From the NCBI RefSeq assembly GCF_013155395.1, contig NZ_JABJWC010000009.1, positions 39,949-103,948 on the forward strand: 64,000 nt of DNA. The letters run 5' to 3'. This document shows positions 18,517 to 28,375 of this stretch, one piece after another (position 1 is the stretch's first letter; every line of letters starts with the position of its first letter). This DNA is from Komagataeibacter melomenusus (GTDB lineage Bacteria > Pseudomonadota > Alphaproteobacteria > Acetobacterales > Acetobacteraceae). The position numbers and the translations under genes were made by a program. The notes under the pieces are model-generated. The model had not been told where the DNA came from and made no database searches. It saw only the letters and a program-made list of their open reading frames with translations.

Positions 18517-19574
18517 GCCGCGCGGGCTGCGGCGCGTTCCGCCTCCACGGTGGAGGGGCGTGGCCCGCGCACATGGCCTGCCGCGATCTGCCCGTCATAG
18601 AATTCATGGATCATGCCGATCACGCCATCGACCGTGTCCATCTTGTTGACAGCGGCGCGGAACCCCGCCGAACCGGGCAGCCCCGCCGAGTACCAGGACA
18701 CATGCTTGCGGGCCAGCCGCAGGCCCGGATGGGCGCCAAAATGGTCGATCATCATGCCGTAATGCTTCAGCACGATGGCTTTTTCCGCCACCAGGTCCGG
18801 CTCGGGAATATCCTCGCCATGCATGAGCGCGCGCGCCACCTGGGCCAGGAACCACGGGCGGCCATAGCAGCCACGCCCGATCATGACCCCCTGCGCGCCC
18901 GAGCGCGCGAGGGCCACGCGGGCATCCTCCACGCTCAGGATATCGCCATTGACGATAACCGGCAGGTCCACCGCATCGACCACGTTGCGCACGAAATGCC
19001 AGTCCGCCGTGCCGTTATAGAACTGCTGGCGGGTGCGGCCGTGCACGGTTACCATGCGAATGCCCGATTCCTGTGCAATCCGGGCCAGCGTGGGGGCATT
19101 AAGGCTGTTATGGTCCCAGCCCATGCGCATCTTGAGCGTTACGGGCACATCGACCGCACGCACCACGCCCTCCAGCAGGCGGCCGGCATGGGCCTCGTCA
19201 CGCATCAGGGCGGAACCTGCAAGCTGGCCCACCGCCACTTTCTTGACCGGGCAGCCGAAATTGATGTCGATGATGTCCGCCCCGCGATCAACCGCGATCC
19301 GTGCCGCCTGGCCCATCGCCTCGGGGTCGCACCCGGCTAGCTGCACGGAATTGGGGCCATCATCTGCCACTTCGGCCATGCGCAGCGTGGTCTCGTTCTC
19401 GCGGATCATGGCCCATGACGCGATCATCTCGGATACCACCAGCCCTGCCCCGAGGCTGCGCGCCAGCCTGCGGAACGGCAGGTCGGTCACGCCCGCCATG
19501 GGGGCGAGAATGACCGGCGCCCTGAGGATGACCCCGCCACCCAGATCAATGGGCGAGAGCAGTTGAGACGACAT
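18513..19574 (-). CDS. dusB: tRNA-dihydrouridine synthase DusB (NifR3)
   Basis: The 353-residue FMN enzyme reduces uridines in tRNA D-loops. The TIM-barrel start [19 protein letters not shown], the DFNFGCP-like [20 protein letters not shown] (shown in part; contains the catalytic Cys of GCP), and the FMN-phosphate site [10 protein letters not shown] and [13 protein letters not shown] are all present. It is the first gene of the ntr cluster, where the old name nifR3 comes from. Confidence 0.95.
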   Translation of the reverse strand: MSSQLLSPIDLGGGVILRAPVILAPMAGVTDLPFRRLARSLGAGLVVSEMIASWAMIRENETTLRMAEVADDGPNSVQLAGCDPEAMGQAARIAVDRGADIIDINFGCPVKKVAVGQLAGSALMRDEAHAGRLLEGVVRAVDVPVTLKMRMGWDHNSLNAPTLARIAQESGIRMVTVHGRTRQQFYNGTADWHFVRNVVDAVDLPVIVNGDILSVEDARVALARSGAQGVMIGRGCYGRPWFLAQVARALMHGEDIPEPDLVAEKAIVLKHYGMMIDHFGAHPGLRLARKHVSWYSAGLPGSAGFRAAVNKMDTVDGVIGMIHEFYDGQIAAGHVRGPRPSTVEAERAAARAA

Positions 19575-19832
19575 GAAACCCTACTTCCCCGCCGGCTTTC
19601 CAGCCGCATGCGGCAACGTGGAAACAGGCCAGCTACATTATCCATCAAGAATGCTTATGATTTAGGCAGAATACCTGCTCCCGCCGCCCCGTGCAATCAG
19701 CTTCGGGGCATGCCACGAACATTTTTGCCTGATCGAACCGGGCTGAAAAAGCCGCCTGTCACCACCCGCACATTGCCCCTGCCCGCGCACAATGCTTGAC
19801 GCGCGGCCCACATGGCCGCATTGCTCCGCATC

Positions 19833-21002
19833 ATGCGTGTTGCAGCCATTCTTCTCGCCGCGGGCCAGGGCAGCCGGTACAGCGCCCAGACCGCGACCCC
19901 CGTCGCCAAGCAGTATGTCACGCTCGGCGGCTGGCCCGTCATCCGCCACGCGGCGGATGCCCTTGCCCCTCATGTCGGCCTCATCCAGCCGGTGGGCGAT
20001 CCCGCCCTGCTGGCCCGTGCGCTTGAAGGCTTTGCGCCCGAAGGCTGCGTCATCCTGCCCGTGGTGCCCGGTGGCGAGACGCGCCAGGCCAGCGTGCGCG
20101 CAGGGCTTGAGGCGCTTGACCGCCTGCCCGGGGCCGAGCGCCCCGACCTGGTGCTGATCCATGACGGCGCGCGCCCCTACGTGCCCGCCAGCGTGACCGA
20201 GGGCGTGATTGCCGCACTCGCCGGGCATGCGGGCGTGATCCCTGCCGTGCCGGTGGCCGATACCATCAAGCGCGCAAAGGATGGCATCATTACCGATACC
20301 GTGCCGCGCACCGACCTGTTCCGCGCCCAGACGCCGCAGGGCTTCCGCTTTGGCCTGCTGCGCGACCTGCACCGCGCCGCCCAGGCCGCCGATGCCACCG
20401 ATGACGCCGCCCTGCTTGAAGGCGCGGGCCACCCCGTGGCCATCGTGCCGGGTGCGGAAGACAACATCAAACTGACCTACAAGGAGGATCTGGTGCGACT
20501 GGAACGCCTGATCGGCCCGACCCTGCTGCCGCGCACCGGCACGGGCTACGACGTGCATGCCTTTGCCGAGAACCGTCCGCTCATCATGTGCGGCATCACC
20601 GTGCCGCACACGCGCGGCCTGGCTGGCCACTCCGATGCGGATGTGGGCATCCATGCGCTATGCGATGCCATTTACGGCGCCCTGGCCGAAGGCGATATCG
20701 GCCGCCACTTCCCGCCCAGCCAGAATGAGTGGAAGGATGCGGACAGCGCGCGCTTTTTAGTGCATGCAGGCGAGCGCATCCGCGCGCGCGGCGGCATGCT
20801 GGTCAATGCCGATGTGACGCTGATCTGCGAGCGCCCCAAGATCGGCCCGCATTCCGAGGCGATGCGCGCCCGCCTTGCCGAACTGCTCAAGGTTGATGTC
20901 GATCGCATCTCGGTCAAGGCCACCACCTCCGAGCGCCTCGGCTTTACCGGCCGCGAGGAAGGCATCGCCTGCCTGGCCAGCGCCACGGTGCTGGTGCCCT
21001 GA
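19833..21002 (+). CDS. ispDF: Bifunctional IspD/IspF isoprenoid enzyme
   Basis: This 389-residue fusion catalyses two steps of the MEP pathway. The IspD half (about 1-215) makes CDP-methylerythritol: it begins [15 protein letters not shown] and holds [10 protein letters not shown] and RAQTPQGFR. The IspF half (about 230-389) makes the cyclodiphosphate: GTGYDVHAF gives the zinc-binding Asp and His, [18 protein letters not shown] (in part) the third ligand, and DIGRHFP follows. The fusion is normal in Alphaproteobacteria; IspE, the intervening step, is separate. The ATG at 19833 fits the family N-terminus; an in-frame ATG also exists at 19812. Confidence 0.95.
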   Translation: MRVAAILLAAGQGSRYSAQTATPVAKQYVTLGGWPVIRHAADALAPHVGLIQPVGDPALLARALEGFAPEGCVILPVVPGGETRQASVRAGLEALDRLPGAERPDLVLIHDGARPYVPASVTEGVIAALAGHAGVIPAVPVADTIKRAKDGIITDTVPRTDLFRAQTPQGFRFGLLRDLHRAAQAADATDDAALLEGAGHPVAIVPGAEDNIKLTYKEDLVRLERLIGPTLLPRTGTGYDVHAFAENRPLIMCGITVPHTRGLAGHSDADVGIHALCDAIYGALAEGDIGRHFPPSQNEWKDADSARFLVHAGERIRARGGMLVNADVTLICERPKIGPHSEAMRARLAELLKVDVDRISVKATTSERLGFTGREEGIACLASATVLVP

Positions 21003-21022
21003 GGCGGGGATGAAACAGAAAT

Positions 21023-21072
21023 AAAAGTTCAGGCGCTGCCTTTATTCAGGAAGGCAGCGCCCAAAAACTTTT
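21023..21072. repeat. Dispersed repeat, copy 4 (hairpin B only)
   Basis: AAAAGTT, then the hairpin GGCGCTGCCTT/AAGGCAGCGCC, then CAAAAACTTTT. Only the second hairpin and both ends remain. It lies between the convergent ispDF and ATP12 genes and touches the ATP12 gene's 3' end. Confidence 0.75.
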
Positions 21073-21073
21073 A

Positions 21074-21835
21074 TCACTCAGCCCGGCACAACTGAAGGAA
21101 GCGGGCTGCATCTTCCACTTCCGCCGCCTGCGCGCACAGGGCTTCGAGCAGTTTCGCGTCCTTGCCCCAGAGGTCCATCTGGCTGCGCTCGTCCACGCTG
21201 GCAATCTCGGCAGCCTTTGCCGCAGGCAACGCGCCGGTTACCACCATAAGCCCCAGCACGATGCTTTTCATCGCAGGCACCATCACGCCAAGCGCCGCCA
21301 GGGCCGCGTTATCCATTGGCATGAGCAGTGCCCGCCATGCGTCATGCACGGCAGGCGACTGCACGAGCGGCATGATGCCCGTTGTCACCGCCATGTCGAT
21401 GCCGTGGCGCGCGCGCAGCCACGCAAGCTGCGGGTCCCATTCCGCCTGCTGCTGCCTGCACAGGGGGGCCGGATAATCCGCGCGGTAGCACAGCAGTTCC
21501 CCATCCACGTAATGCAGCAGGGCCGCGACCTGGGCTTGCGGGTCAGGGGCCACGCGCTCGATCATGGTGCCCGCGATGCGCGTCATGGGCAGGTCATCGG
21601 GCGTGAAATGACCGCCCTTTTCCCCGCCTGCCTGCGCCCATTCATCGGCAATGGCCTGTGCCAGCGCACGCGAGGGCACGCATAGCGGCGTGCCGCCGGG
21701 CAGGCGGATGCCCCGCCCGTCGAGTTCCACGCCAAAGCCGCCACCGGCAACCGCGCTGATCGCGCTCGCGGCCCAGAACCGCCGGCGCTGGCCTGCGGTC
21801 TGGGGCGTGGGGGGGCGTACGCCGTCCTTCATCAT
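21074..21835 (-). CDS. ATP12-family F1-ATPase assembly chaperone
   Basis: The 253-residue protein matches the ATP12 family, whose mitochondrial member binds F1-alpha during ATP synthase assembly; alphaproteobacterial members are the bacterial relatives of it. Recognised blocks are FGVELDGRGIRLPGGTPL near residue 34, SRALAQAIADEWAQ, MTRIAGTMIERV, YVDGELLCYRADYPAPLC and WDPQLAWLRARHGID. No signal peptide or membrane segment is evident, so it acts in the cytoplasm. It overlaps the AsmA gene by four bases (ATGA) and is probably cotranscribed with it. Confidence 0.88.
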   Translation of the reverse strand: MMKDGVRPPTPQTAGQRRRFWAASAISAVAGGGFGVELDGRGIRLPGGTPLCVPSRALAQAIADEWAQAGGEKGGHFTPDDLPMTRIAGTMIERVAPDPQAQVAALLHYVDGELLCYRADYPAPLCRQQQAEWDPQLAWLRARHGIDMAVTTGIMPLVQSPAVHDAWRALLMPMDNAALAALGVMVPAMKSIVLGLMVVTGALPAAKAAEIASVDERSQMDLWGKDAKLLEALCAQAAEVEDAARFLQLCRAE

Positions 21836-24318
21836 TTCAGGATGCCCAGCCCCTTGAGCAGCCCGCCCACCTTCTTCACGTCGGGCGACGCCTTGGAATT
21901 GCCAATCAGGCCAGCCGCGCCATTCGCACCACCTTCCGCCTTGGGCGCTGCCGTGGTGGGCTCGGGGCCGGTCGCGCCTTCACGCGCGGCCTTGAGGGTG
22001 GCCGGGCACGGATCGGCCACGGCATTGCTGTTCGAGCCGCCCAGAAGCAGGCCGATGGCATAGCGCCCGTCAGAGCCTGCATCCATCTTGGGGCGCGGCG
22101 CGCTGAGCGTGCCCCCCACGCGCAGCGGCACGGAAGCCCCGGTGCCACTGATCATGAGTTGCGGCACCAGGTGCAGGTCAAGCGCCTGCGAGACCATGCC
22201 CACCGTGCCCTTGCCGGTCACGGTCAGCGCATTGGTCTGCACGCCGATGGTATCGACATTGGCCGTGCCATCGGCCATGGCCATGTGCAGGCCGAAGCAG
22301 CGCAGCGCGATCGGGCCGGAACCCAGGGCACCACGCGCGGCATCACCCAGCAGTTCACCCAGCGCGCTGCCGCTGACCGTGCCATTGACCATCGACACGC
22401 CCAGATGCCCGTTCATGCCGTTACGCAGTTCGGTGCGGGTGTTGCCCTGCGTCCTGACCGAACCCACGACCTGCAGCGCGCCCTGCACCATGTTCGAAAG
22501 CCCGGCCTTGCTCTCCAGCCAGGCGGCGGGCAGCACCAGCGTGCCGATCGTGCCTGAAACGGTGGGGGGCCTGCCCGCCGTCGCATCGACCTCGAACTGC
22601 CCCGACAGGCGGCGGCCCGTGCCTTCGGCCTGCAGGGGGTCAACCTTCAGCACGCCGCTGCGCAGGTTGATGTGGGTCAGGGCGTTGCGGTACGTATCGC
22701 CCTCGAATTCCATCTGCGCAACGCTTACGCGCAGGTCCATGTCGAGCTTGCGCAGTTCATCAAACGGCAGGGCCTCATCATTGGTTCTGGCCTGCGCGGG
22801 CGCCGCCGTGACCCCTTTCGCATCCGCGCTCGCGGGCGGGCCCATCAGGGCATCGGCATTGAGCCAGCTTGCATCGATCGCGCCACTGACCAGCGGCACC
22901 CCGCCCGCGCCGCCATGCACGGACAGGTCAAGCCCGCCCTTGAGCGCAAGCTGCGTGCTCTTGACCACCAGGTCGGAAAGCTGGAAATGCGCGCCGTTAT
23001 CCTCGCTGACCAGATGGGTCGAGGCATCGAGATGATCGAGCACCGCGCCATTGGGCAGCGGCAACTGCCCGGCCGAGGCCGTGACATTGACCACCGCGCG
23101 CGAGCCACCAAGCGTGCCCGCCACCCGCAGCGAGCCCGGTTCACCCGACAGGTCGAGTGACAGCGGCAGCGCCTCGGCCAGGTGCGACATCACCGCCGCA
23201 TCAAGCTGCTGGAGCGAGCCGAGGGTTCCGGTCAGCTTCAGCCCCTTGCCCTGGAACTGGCCCTGGCTGTTGATGGTGACCGCATCCTTCGGCCCCGGCG
23301 CATCGATCGACAGGCCCTGCAGGGTCAGGCCCGACAGGTACTGCCCCGCATCGACCGCGCCCGTATCGAGATGCAGGGAGTTGAGCAGCGGTGTGCTGCC
23401 TTCCTTGTCGGCCGCGCTCCCGTCAACCACGTTGGCCTTGAGTGTCAGGCGGCGCACGTCGGGCAGGCTCAGCCCCGGTACGAAGGCGTCAATCGCCTTG
23501 AGGCTGGCGATGTTGCCATCAACCGTGACGTTATAGCCCTTCATGTGGTCGGGGTCGGCCACGGTGCCGTCAAGCGCCACCTGACCCACCGGCTCGCCGC
23601 CAGCCTTGAAGGCGGCCTTGAGCGCCACCGGCCAGCCCGAGCGCGCGGTGGAGGTGAGGTTGATCGCCCCCGTATGCCCCGCCAGCGTAAAGCTGCCGGT
23701 CTCGTTATGGCCCGCAACATCGATCTCGGGCTTGCTGCCATCCACGTCGGTCAGGTTGATGTGGTCGAGCACCACCTTGCCCTTGCTGCCCGAGAGGCGG
23801 TCATCCCAGTCCACATCGGCATTGCTGATGCGGATGCTGCCGATCTGCACCTTCCAGTCCGATGCTGCCTGCTGGGTTGCGGCATCAGGCTTTGCGGTGG
23901 CCTGCGCGCCGGTGGGTGCAAGGCGCCAGTTGGCCATGCCCTGTGCGGTACGCTCGAGGTGGATGACCGGATGGTCGAGCTTCAGGCCATCAAGCTGGAT
24001 CTCGTGATGCAGCAGCGCCATCAGGCCAACGCTGGCCTGCAGCCTGTCTGCCGTGACCATGTCGGTATAGGCCCCGCCCGCCATGTCCGACAGGCCCACA
24101 TCCTTCACCGACAGCGACAGGGTGGGAAAGACGCTGAACTCCAGCGCGCCCATGCGCACCTGCCGGCCGGTCTGCTTTTCAAGCGCGGCGATGGCCTTGG
24201 CGCGCACGGCATCGGGGTCGAGCATGGATTTGAGCACCAGCCCCCCGCCGCCCGCTATCACCACAAGGGCGACCGCGCCCCCGATCAGGATCCGTTTTGC
24301 ATTTCCGTTCTGTGCCAT
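21832..24318 (-). CDS. AsmA-family envelope protein
   Basis: The 828-residue protein has one N-terminal membrane helix (about 10-30, ILIGGAVALVVIAGGGGLVL) and a long beta-rich periplasmic region. The AsmA N-terminal block VRAKAIAALEKQTGRQVRMG is followed by FSVFPTLSLSVKDVGLSD. The C-terminal AsmA-like region includes FEVDATAGRPPTVSGTI and the block TGKGTVGMVSQALDLHLVP. AsmA-like proteins are linked to outer membrane biogenesis and lipid transport. The start MAQNGNAKR is chosen because the 72-residue upstream extension looks out of frame with real coding sequence. Confidence 0.88.
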   Translation of the reverse strand: MAQNGNAKRILIGGAVALVVIAGGGGLVLKSMLDPDAVRAKAIAALEKQTGRQVRMGALEFSVFPTLSLSVKDVGLSDMAGGAYTDMVTADRLQASVGLMALLHHEIQLDGLKLDHPVIHLERTAQGMANWRLAPTGAQATAKPDAATQQAASDWKVQIGSIRISNADVDWDDRLSGSKGKVVLDHINLTDVDGSKPEIDVAGHNETGSFTLAGHTGAINLTSTARSGWPVALKAAFKAGGEPVGQVALDGTVADPDHMKGYNVTVDGNIASLKAIDAFVPGLSLPDVRRLTLKANVVDGSAADKEGSTPLLNSLHLDTGAVDAGQYLSGLTLQGLSIDAPGPKDAVTINSQGQFQGKGLKLTGTLGSLQQLDAAVMSHLAEALPLSLDLSGEPGSLRVAGTLGGSRAVVNVTASAGQLPLPNGAVLDHLDASTHLVSEDNGAHFQLSDLVVKSTQLALKGGLDLSVHGGAGGVPLVSGAIDASWLNADALMGPPASADAKGVTAAPAQARTNDEALPFDELRKLDMDLRVSVAQMEFEGDTYRNALTHINLRSGVLKVDPLQAEGTGRRLSGQFEVDATAGRPPTVSGTIGTLVLPAAWLESKAGLSNMVQGALQVVGSVRTQGNTRTELRNGMNGHLGVSMVNGTVSGSALGELLGDAARGALGSGPIALRCFGLHMAMADGTANVDTIGVQTNALTVTGKGTVGMVSQALDLHLVPQLMISGTGASVPLRVGGTLSAPRPKMDAGSDGRYAIGLLLGGSNSNAVADPCPATLKAAREGATGPEPTTAAPKAEGGANGAAGLIGNSKASPDVKKVGGLLKGLGILK

Positions 24319-24349
24319 CTTACTTCCTGTCCTGTGGTGCCGGGCGGCG

Positions 24350-25327
24350 TTATTTGCGCCGGGCCGGGGCGGCGGCCGGGGCAACGAACCCGATCTGCCT
24401 GAATGTCTCGCGCATGTGGGGCGAAAGCTCCGCTTCGACCACAAGCGTGCCGCCCGCGGGGTGCGGCAGTTCCAGCCTGCGGGCATGCAGGTGCAACCTA
24501 TCGGTAAAGCCGGTGACATGCGCCTTGTCACCACCGTATTTCGGGTCGCCCAGTATGGGGTTGCCCAGCGCCTCGCAATGCACGCGCAACTGGTGGGTGC
24601 GGCCTGTCAGCGGCGAGAGTGCGAGCCACGACATCTTGCGCGCCGCCGCGTCCACCACCTCGTATTCCGACAGGGCATGCACCGCATCCGGATCACCCCG
24701 CTCGGCCACCACGCTGATGGCCCCGGCCCCAGCGCCCAGCTTGGTCAGGGGCTGGTCGATGATGCCGGTGGCCGGCGAAGGCCGCCCCACCACCACGGCC
24801 CAGTAAACCTTGTGCACGTCACGCCCGCGAAAGGCGGCGGCAAGCTTTGCGGCAACGCCGGGCGTGCGGGCAACCAGCAGCAGGCCCGACGTATCGCGGT
24901 CGATGCGGTGGACAAGGCGGGGGCGCGGGTCATCGGGGCTGTCACGCAGGCCATCGAGCAGCGCGTCGATATGGTGGGTGATGCCGGGGCCACCCTGCAC
25001 GGCAATGCCCGCGGGCTTGTTGAGCACGATCACATGGTCATCGCGGTAGATGACCATCTTGTTGATCTCGCGCACCTGCCGCTCATCAAGCGGCCTGACC
25101 GCAAGCGGCGGGGGGCGGCTGGCGTTGGGGATGGGCGGCACGCGCACGGCCTGCCCCGGCGCCAGACGGGTGGCGGCAGTAACGCGCCCGCCATCCACGC
25201 GCACCTGCCCCGTGCGGCACAGCTTTTGTAGCGCGCCCTGCGTCAGGTGCGGGTAATGCCTGCGGAACCAGCGGTCGAGGCGGATATCGGCTTCGTCATC
25301 GCTGACGGTAAGGGTAACGACACTCAT
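24350..25327 (-). CDS. RluC/RluD-type pseudouridine synthase
   Basis: This 325-residue RluA-family enzyme has an S4-like domain (about 10-65, ADIRLDRWFRRHYPHLTQG) and a catalytic domain with HRIDRDTSG at 140-148 (Asp143 expected nucleophile) and LSPLTGRTHQLRVH. By length and motifs it resembles RluC, which modifies 23S rRNA positions 955, 2504 and 2580 in E. coli, but the exact target cannot be read from sequence. It is distinct from the rluD at 1221. The start at 25327 overlaps the rarA stop codon by four bases. Confidence 0.87.
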   Translation of the reverse strand: MSVVTLTVSDDEADIRLDRWFRRHYPHLTQGALQKLCRTGQVRVDGGRVTAATRLAPGQAVRVPPIPNASRPPPLAVRPLDERQVREINKMVIYRDDHVIVLNKPAGIAVQGGPGITHHIDALLDGLRDSPDDPRPRLVHRIDRDTSGLLLVARTPGVAAKLAAAFRGRDVHKVYWAVVVGRPSPATGIIDQPLTKLGAGAGAISVVAERGDPDAVHALSEYEVVDAAARKMSWLALSPLTGRTHQLRVHCEALGNPILGDPKYGGDKAHVTGFTDRLHLHARRLELPHPAGGTLVVEAELSPHMRETFRQIGFVAPAAAPARRK

Positions 25328-26709
25328 GACCCACGGCTTTCGCGCACTCTGTTCCAACTGTCCAGCCGTCGCGCGACTTCGCGTTCATATCCCCGGTCGG
25401 TCGGCTGGTACAGTTTCGGCCTGCGCATGCCATCGGGGAAGTAGTTCTGCCCCGATATGCCGCCCTCCGTATCATGGTCGTATTCATAGCCCTTGCCGTA
25501 GCCGATATCCTTCATCAGCGCGGTGGGCGCGTTGAGGATATGCGCTGGCGGCATGAGGCTGCCGGTGGCGCGCGCGGCCCGGCGGGCCATGTTGTAGCCC
25601 TTGTACACCGCATTCGACTTGGGCGCCGTGGCCAGATGCACCACGAGTTGCGCCAGCGCCAGCTCACCCTCCGGCGAGCCGAGGCGCTCAAAGGTTTCCC
25701 ACGCCGCCACGGCCAGCGGCAGGGCCTGGGGATCGGCCATGCCGACATCCTCGGCGGCGAAGCGGGTGAGCCTGCGGGCGATGTAGCGCGGGTCCTCGCC
25801 ACCTTCGAGCATGCGGGCAAACCAGTAGAGTGCTGCATCGGGGTCGGAGCCGCGCAGGGATTTGTGCAGCGCCGAGATGAGGTTGTAATGCTCCTCGCGG
25901 TCCTTGTCGTACAATGCCGCGCGGCGGGCGAGCAGGCGCGACAGGGCGGCGGAATCAAGCGCCTCGCGCTGCGGCGGCAGGGCCAGAAGCTGCTCGACCA
26001 TGTTGAGCAGGTAGCGCCCGTCGCCATCGGCCATGGCACGCAGGGTTGCGCGGGCCTCGGGCGTAAGCGGCAGGGGCTTGCCGGTCGTGGCCTCGGCGCG
26101 CTCGAGCAGTTGCTCCATCGCCGCATCATCAAGCCGGTGCAGCACCAGCACCTGACAGCGTGAGAGCAATGCGCTGTTGAGCGCAAAGGACGGATTCTCG
26201 GTCGTGGCGCCGACCAGCACCACCGTGCCATCTTCGACCACCGGCAGGAAGCCATCCTGCTGGGCGCGGTTGAAGCGGTGGATTTCATCAACGAACAAAA
26301 GCGTGCCGCCACCCGAAGCCGCCGTGCGCCGGGCCTCCTCAAACGCGCGCTTGAGGTCGGCCACACCCGAGAACACGGCCGAAAGCTGCACGAAGCGCAG
26401 CCCGGCAGCGGCAGCGAGCAGGCGGGCGATGGTGGTCTTGCCCACGCCCGGCCCGCCCCACAAAATCAGGCTGGCAAGCGAGCCGCGTGCGAGCATCTGC
26501 CGCAGGCTGCCATCGGGGCCGAGCAGGTGGTCCTGGCCCACCACCTCATCGAGCGTGATGGGGCGCAGGCGGTCGGCCAGGGGCTGGTTGCGGGCAGGCT
26601 GGGCGCAAGGAGCCTGCGGAAACGCGACAGGGCCACGCGCGGAGGGCGGGGCCGCGTTGCCAAACAGGTCCGCCGGGCCATCATCCATGCTGTCTCGCCT
26701 GCCTGCCAT
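25324..26709 (-). CDS. rarA: Replication-associated recombination ATPase RarA (MgsA)
   Basis: This AAA+ ATPase acts at stalled replication forks and is related to clamp loaders and to eukaryotic WRNIP1. Visible features are PLADRLRPITLDEVVGQDHLLG, Walker A LWGGPGVGKTTIARL, Walker B LLFVDEIHRFNRAQQD, sensor 1 GATTENPSFALNSALLSRC and the C-terminal domain with GMADPQALPLAVAAW and YEYDHDTEGG. Two starts are possible: ATG at 26709 (461 residues, AGGAG only three bases away) or ATG at 26688. Confidence 0.93.
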   Translation of the reverse strand: MAGRRDSMDDGPADLFGNAAPPSARGPVAFPQAPCAQPARNQPLADRLRPITLDEVVGQDHLLGPDGSLRQMLARGSLASLILWGGPGVGKTTIARLLAAAAGLRFVQLSAVFSGVADLKRAFEEARRTAASGGGTLLFVDEIHRFNRAQQDGFLPVVEDGTVVLVGATTENPSFALNSALLSRCQVLVLHRLDDAAMEQLLERAEATTGKPLPLTPEARATLRAMADGDGRYLLNMVEQLLALPPQREALDSAALSRLLARRAALYDKDREEHYNLISALHKSLRGSDPDAALYWFARMLEGGEDPRYIARRLTRFAAEDVGMADPQALPLAVAAWETFERLGSPEGELALAQLVVHLATAPKSNAVYKGYNMARRAARATGSLMPPAHILNAPTALMKDIGYGKGYEYDHDTEGGISGQNYFPDGMRRPKLYQPTDRGYEREVARRLDSWNRVRESRGS

Positions 26710-26842
26710 ATGCTCCTGCCTGTACGTGGTGCAACCGTGCCCCATTATGGGCTGTATCTGCATAGATTGGGAAGCATCATGGCCAATACCAGTGCCGGTT
26801 GTATGATACTGGCGGATATTATCTTGAAAAACGGGGGTTTCT

Positions 26843-26982
26843 GAAGCTTTTTGAAAAAAGCTTCACCAAAAACTTCCTTCTGGTTTTGAAATTTTATGGT
26901 TTGAGTAATGGGCAACATGCATGGTGCACCATATCCGCAGAATAAAAGTTTTTGGGTGCCGCCTTTTTTCAAAAAGGCGGTG
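26843..26982. repeat. Dispersed repeat, copy 5 (two separated half-elements)
   Basis: Hairpin A with its end (GAAGCTTTTT/AAAAAGCTTC then ACCAAAAACTT) lies at 26843-26875. About 70 bp away, at 26944-26982, are the other end AAAAGTTTTTGGGTG and hairpin B (CCGCCTTTTTT/AAAAAGGCGG). The halves are in the reverse order to complete copies, with their outer ends facing each other, as if two elements had each lost a half. It lies just after the MBOAT gene and before rarA. Confidence 0.75.
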
Positions 26983-26998
26983 TAATCTGGACCAGTCT

Positions 26999-28375
26999 TC
27001 AGAACTGGAAGTAGATGAACGCCTCCGGCGGCCTGCCGCCGACCAGAAACACCAGCAGCACGAAAGCGATCCCGGCTGCCACCGCAAGCCAGGGCGCGGG
27101 CCGCACGCGCTCCAGCACCACCTGCTGCGAGGCGGGGCCAATCACCGCAATAACCAGCGCAAGGCCCAGCACCACGGGGTGCGCCACCGCCACGCTGCTC
27201 CCGCCATGCGCACCTGCCATCCCCGCCAGCATGCGCCCTGCCGTGGGCAGGTCGGCGGCGCGGAACACCACCCATGTCAGCAGCACGAAGCCCATGGTCA
27301 GCGCGTAGCCCATGCCCCGTGGCAGGACGCGCCCGGTGCGGTCCCATGCATGCGCTGTGGCGAGCGCTGCGCCATGCAGCAGGCCCCAGAGCAAGAAATT
27401 CCACCCCGCGCCATGCCACAGCCCGGCCAGCCCCATGGTGGCCATCACGTTCACTGCCTGCCGCGCGGGCGCGCAGCGGTTGCCGCCCAGCGGGATATAG
27501 ACGTAATCACGCAAGAAGCGTGACAGCGTCATGTGCCACCGCCGCCAGAAGTCACGCACCGATACGGCGCGGTAGGGCGCATTGAAATTGAACGGCAGGC
27601 GGATGCCCATCATCAGCGCCATGCCGATCGCCATGTCCGAATAGCCGGAGAAATCGAAATAGATCTGGAGCATGAAGCTGACTGCCGCCAGCCACGCCGC
27701 CCCCAGCGCCGGGGCATGGCCCATGTGGGCGGCCTCGAACACCGGCGTGCACACGCTGCCCAGCGTATCGGCCAGCCCCACCTTCTTGCCCAGCCCCACC
27801 AGCAGCAGCAGGAAGCCGCGGCCAAGGTTCTCCCACAGGGCCGGGCCGCGCGGGCTGGCATCGAATTGCGGGATCAGTTCGTTATGCCGCACGATGGGGC
27901 CGGCCACGAGTTGCGGGAAGAAGGTCACGAACTCCACAAAATCCGCCAGCCGGTACACCCGCGCCTGTCCGCGCCCGAGGTCAACAAGGTAGGAGATTTT
28001 CTGGAACACGAAAAACGACAGCCCCAGCGGCAGGATGATCGGCCACGGCACGGGCGCCCGCCCCATGGCCGCCAGCACGCCGCCTGCCACCCAGCCCGCG
28101 TATTTGAAGCCGAACAGCACCGCAAGGTTGCCCGCAATACCCAGCCACAGCCAGCCCCGCCACCGCGTGCGCCCCCACAGCACGGCAACACCCTGGCTGA
28201 AGCCGGTCATGCCCAGCAGGAAGGGCACGAACCGCCAGTCCCACAACCCGTAAAAGATCAGCGATGCGGCAATGAGCACGGCCTGGCGGGCGGCCCTGCT
28301 GGCGGCGACGGCATAATACAGCCCCAGCACCACCGGCAGGAAAAGGAGCAGGAAGGGCTGGCCCGCAAACAGCAT
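26999..28375 (-). CDS. MBOAT-family membrane O-acyltransferase (AlgI-like)
   Basis: The 458-residue polytopic membrane protein has the MBOAT signature: FFPQLVAGPIVRH, IYFDFSGYSDMAIGMA, FWRRWHMTLSRFLRDYVYIPLGGN (in part) and LAGLWHGAGWNFLLWG, where the His of WHG is the expected catalytic residue. AlgI-type enzymes pass acyl groups across the inner membrane to acetylate exopolysaccharides or teichoic acids. No AlgJ/AlgX-type SGNH partner is adjacent, so the acceptor is unknown; secreted polysaccharide is a guess. It abuts the BaiN-like gene with no gap. Confidence 0.88.
   Translation of the reverse strand: MLFAGQPFLLLFLPVVLGLYYAVAASRAARQAVLIAASLIFYGLWDWRFVPFLLGMTGFSQGVAVLWGRTRWRGWLWLGIAGNLAVLFGFKYAGWVAGGVLAAMGRAPVPWPIILPLGLSFFVFQKISYLVDLGRGQARVYRLADFVEFVTFFPQLVAGPIVRHNELIPQFDASPRGPALWENLGRGFLLLLVGLGKKVGLADTLGSVCTPVFEAAHMGHAPALGAAWLAAVSFMLQIYFDFSGYSDMAIGMALMMGIRLPFNFNAPYRAVSVRDFWRRWHMTLSRFLRDYVYIPLGGNRCAPARQAVNVMATMGLAGLWHGAGWNFLLWGLLHGAALATAHAWDRTGRVLPRGMGYALTMGFVLLTWVVFRAADLPTAGRMLAGMAGAHGGSSVAVAHPVVLGLALVIAVIGPASQQVVLERVRPAPWLAVAAGIAFVLLVFLVGGRPPEAFIYFQF

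Noticed and set aside
24350..25327. Second rluD
   Set aside because: The catalytic motif is HRIDRDTSG and the N-terminus is RluC-like; rluD is already assigned at 1221.
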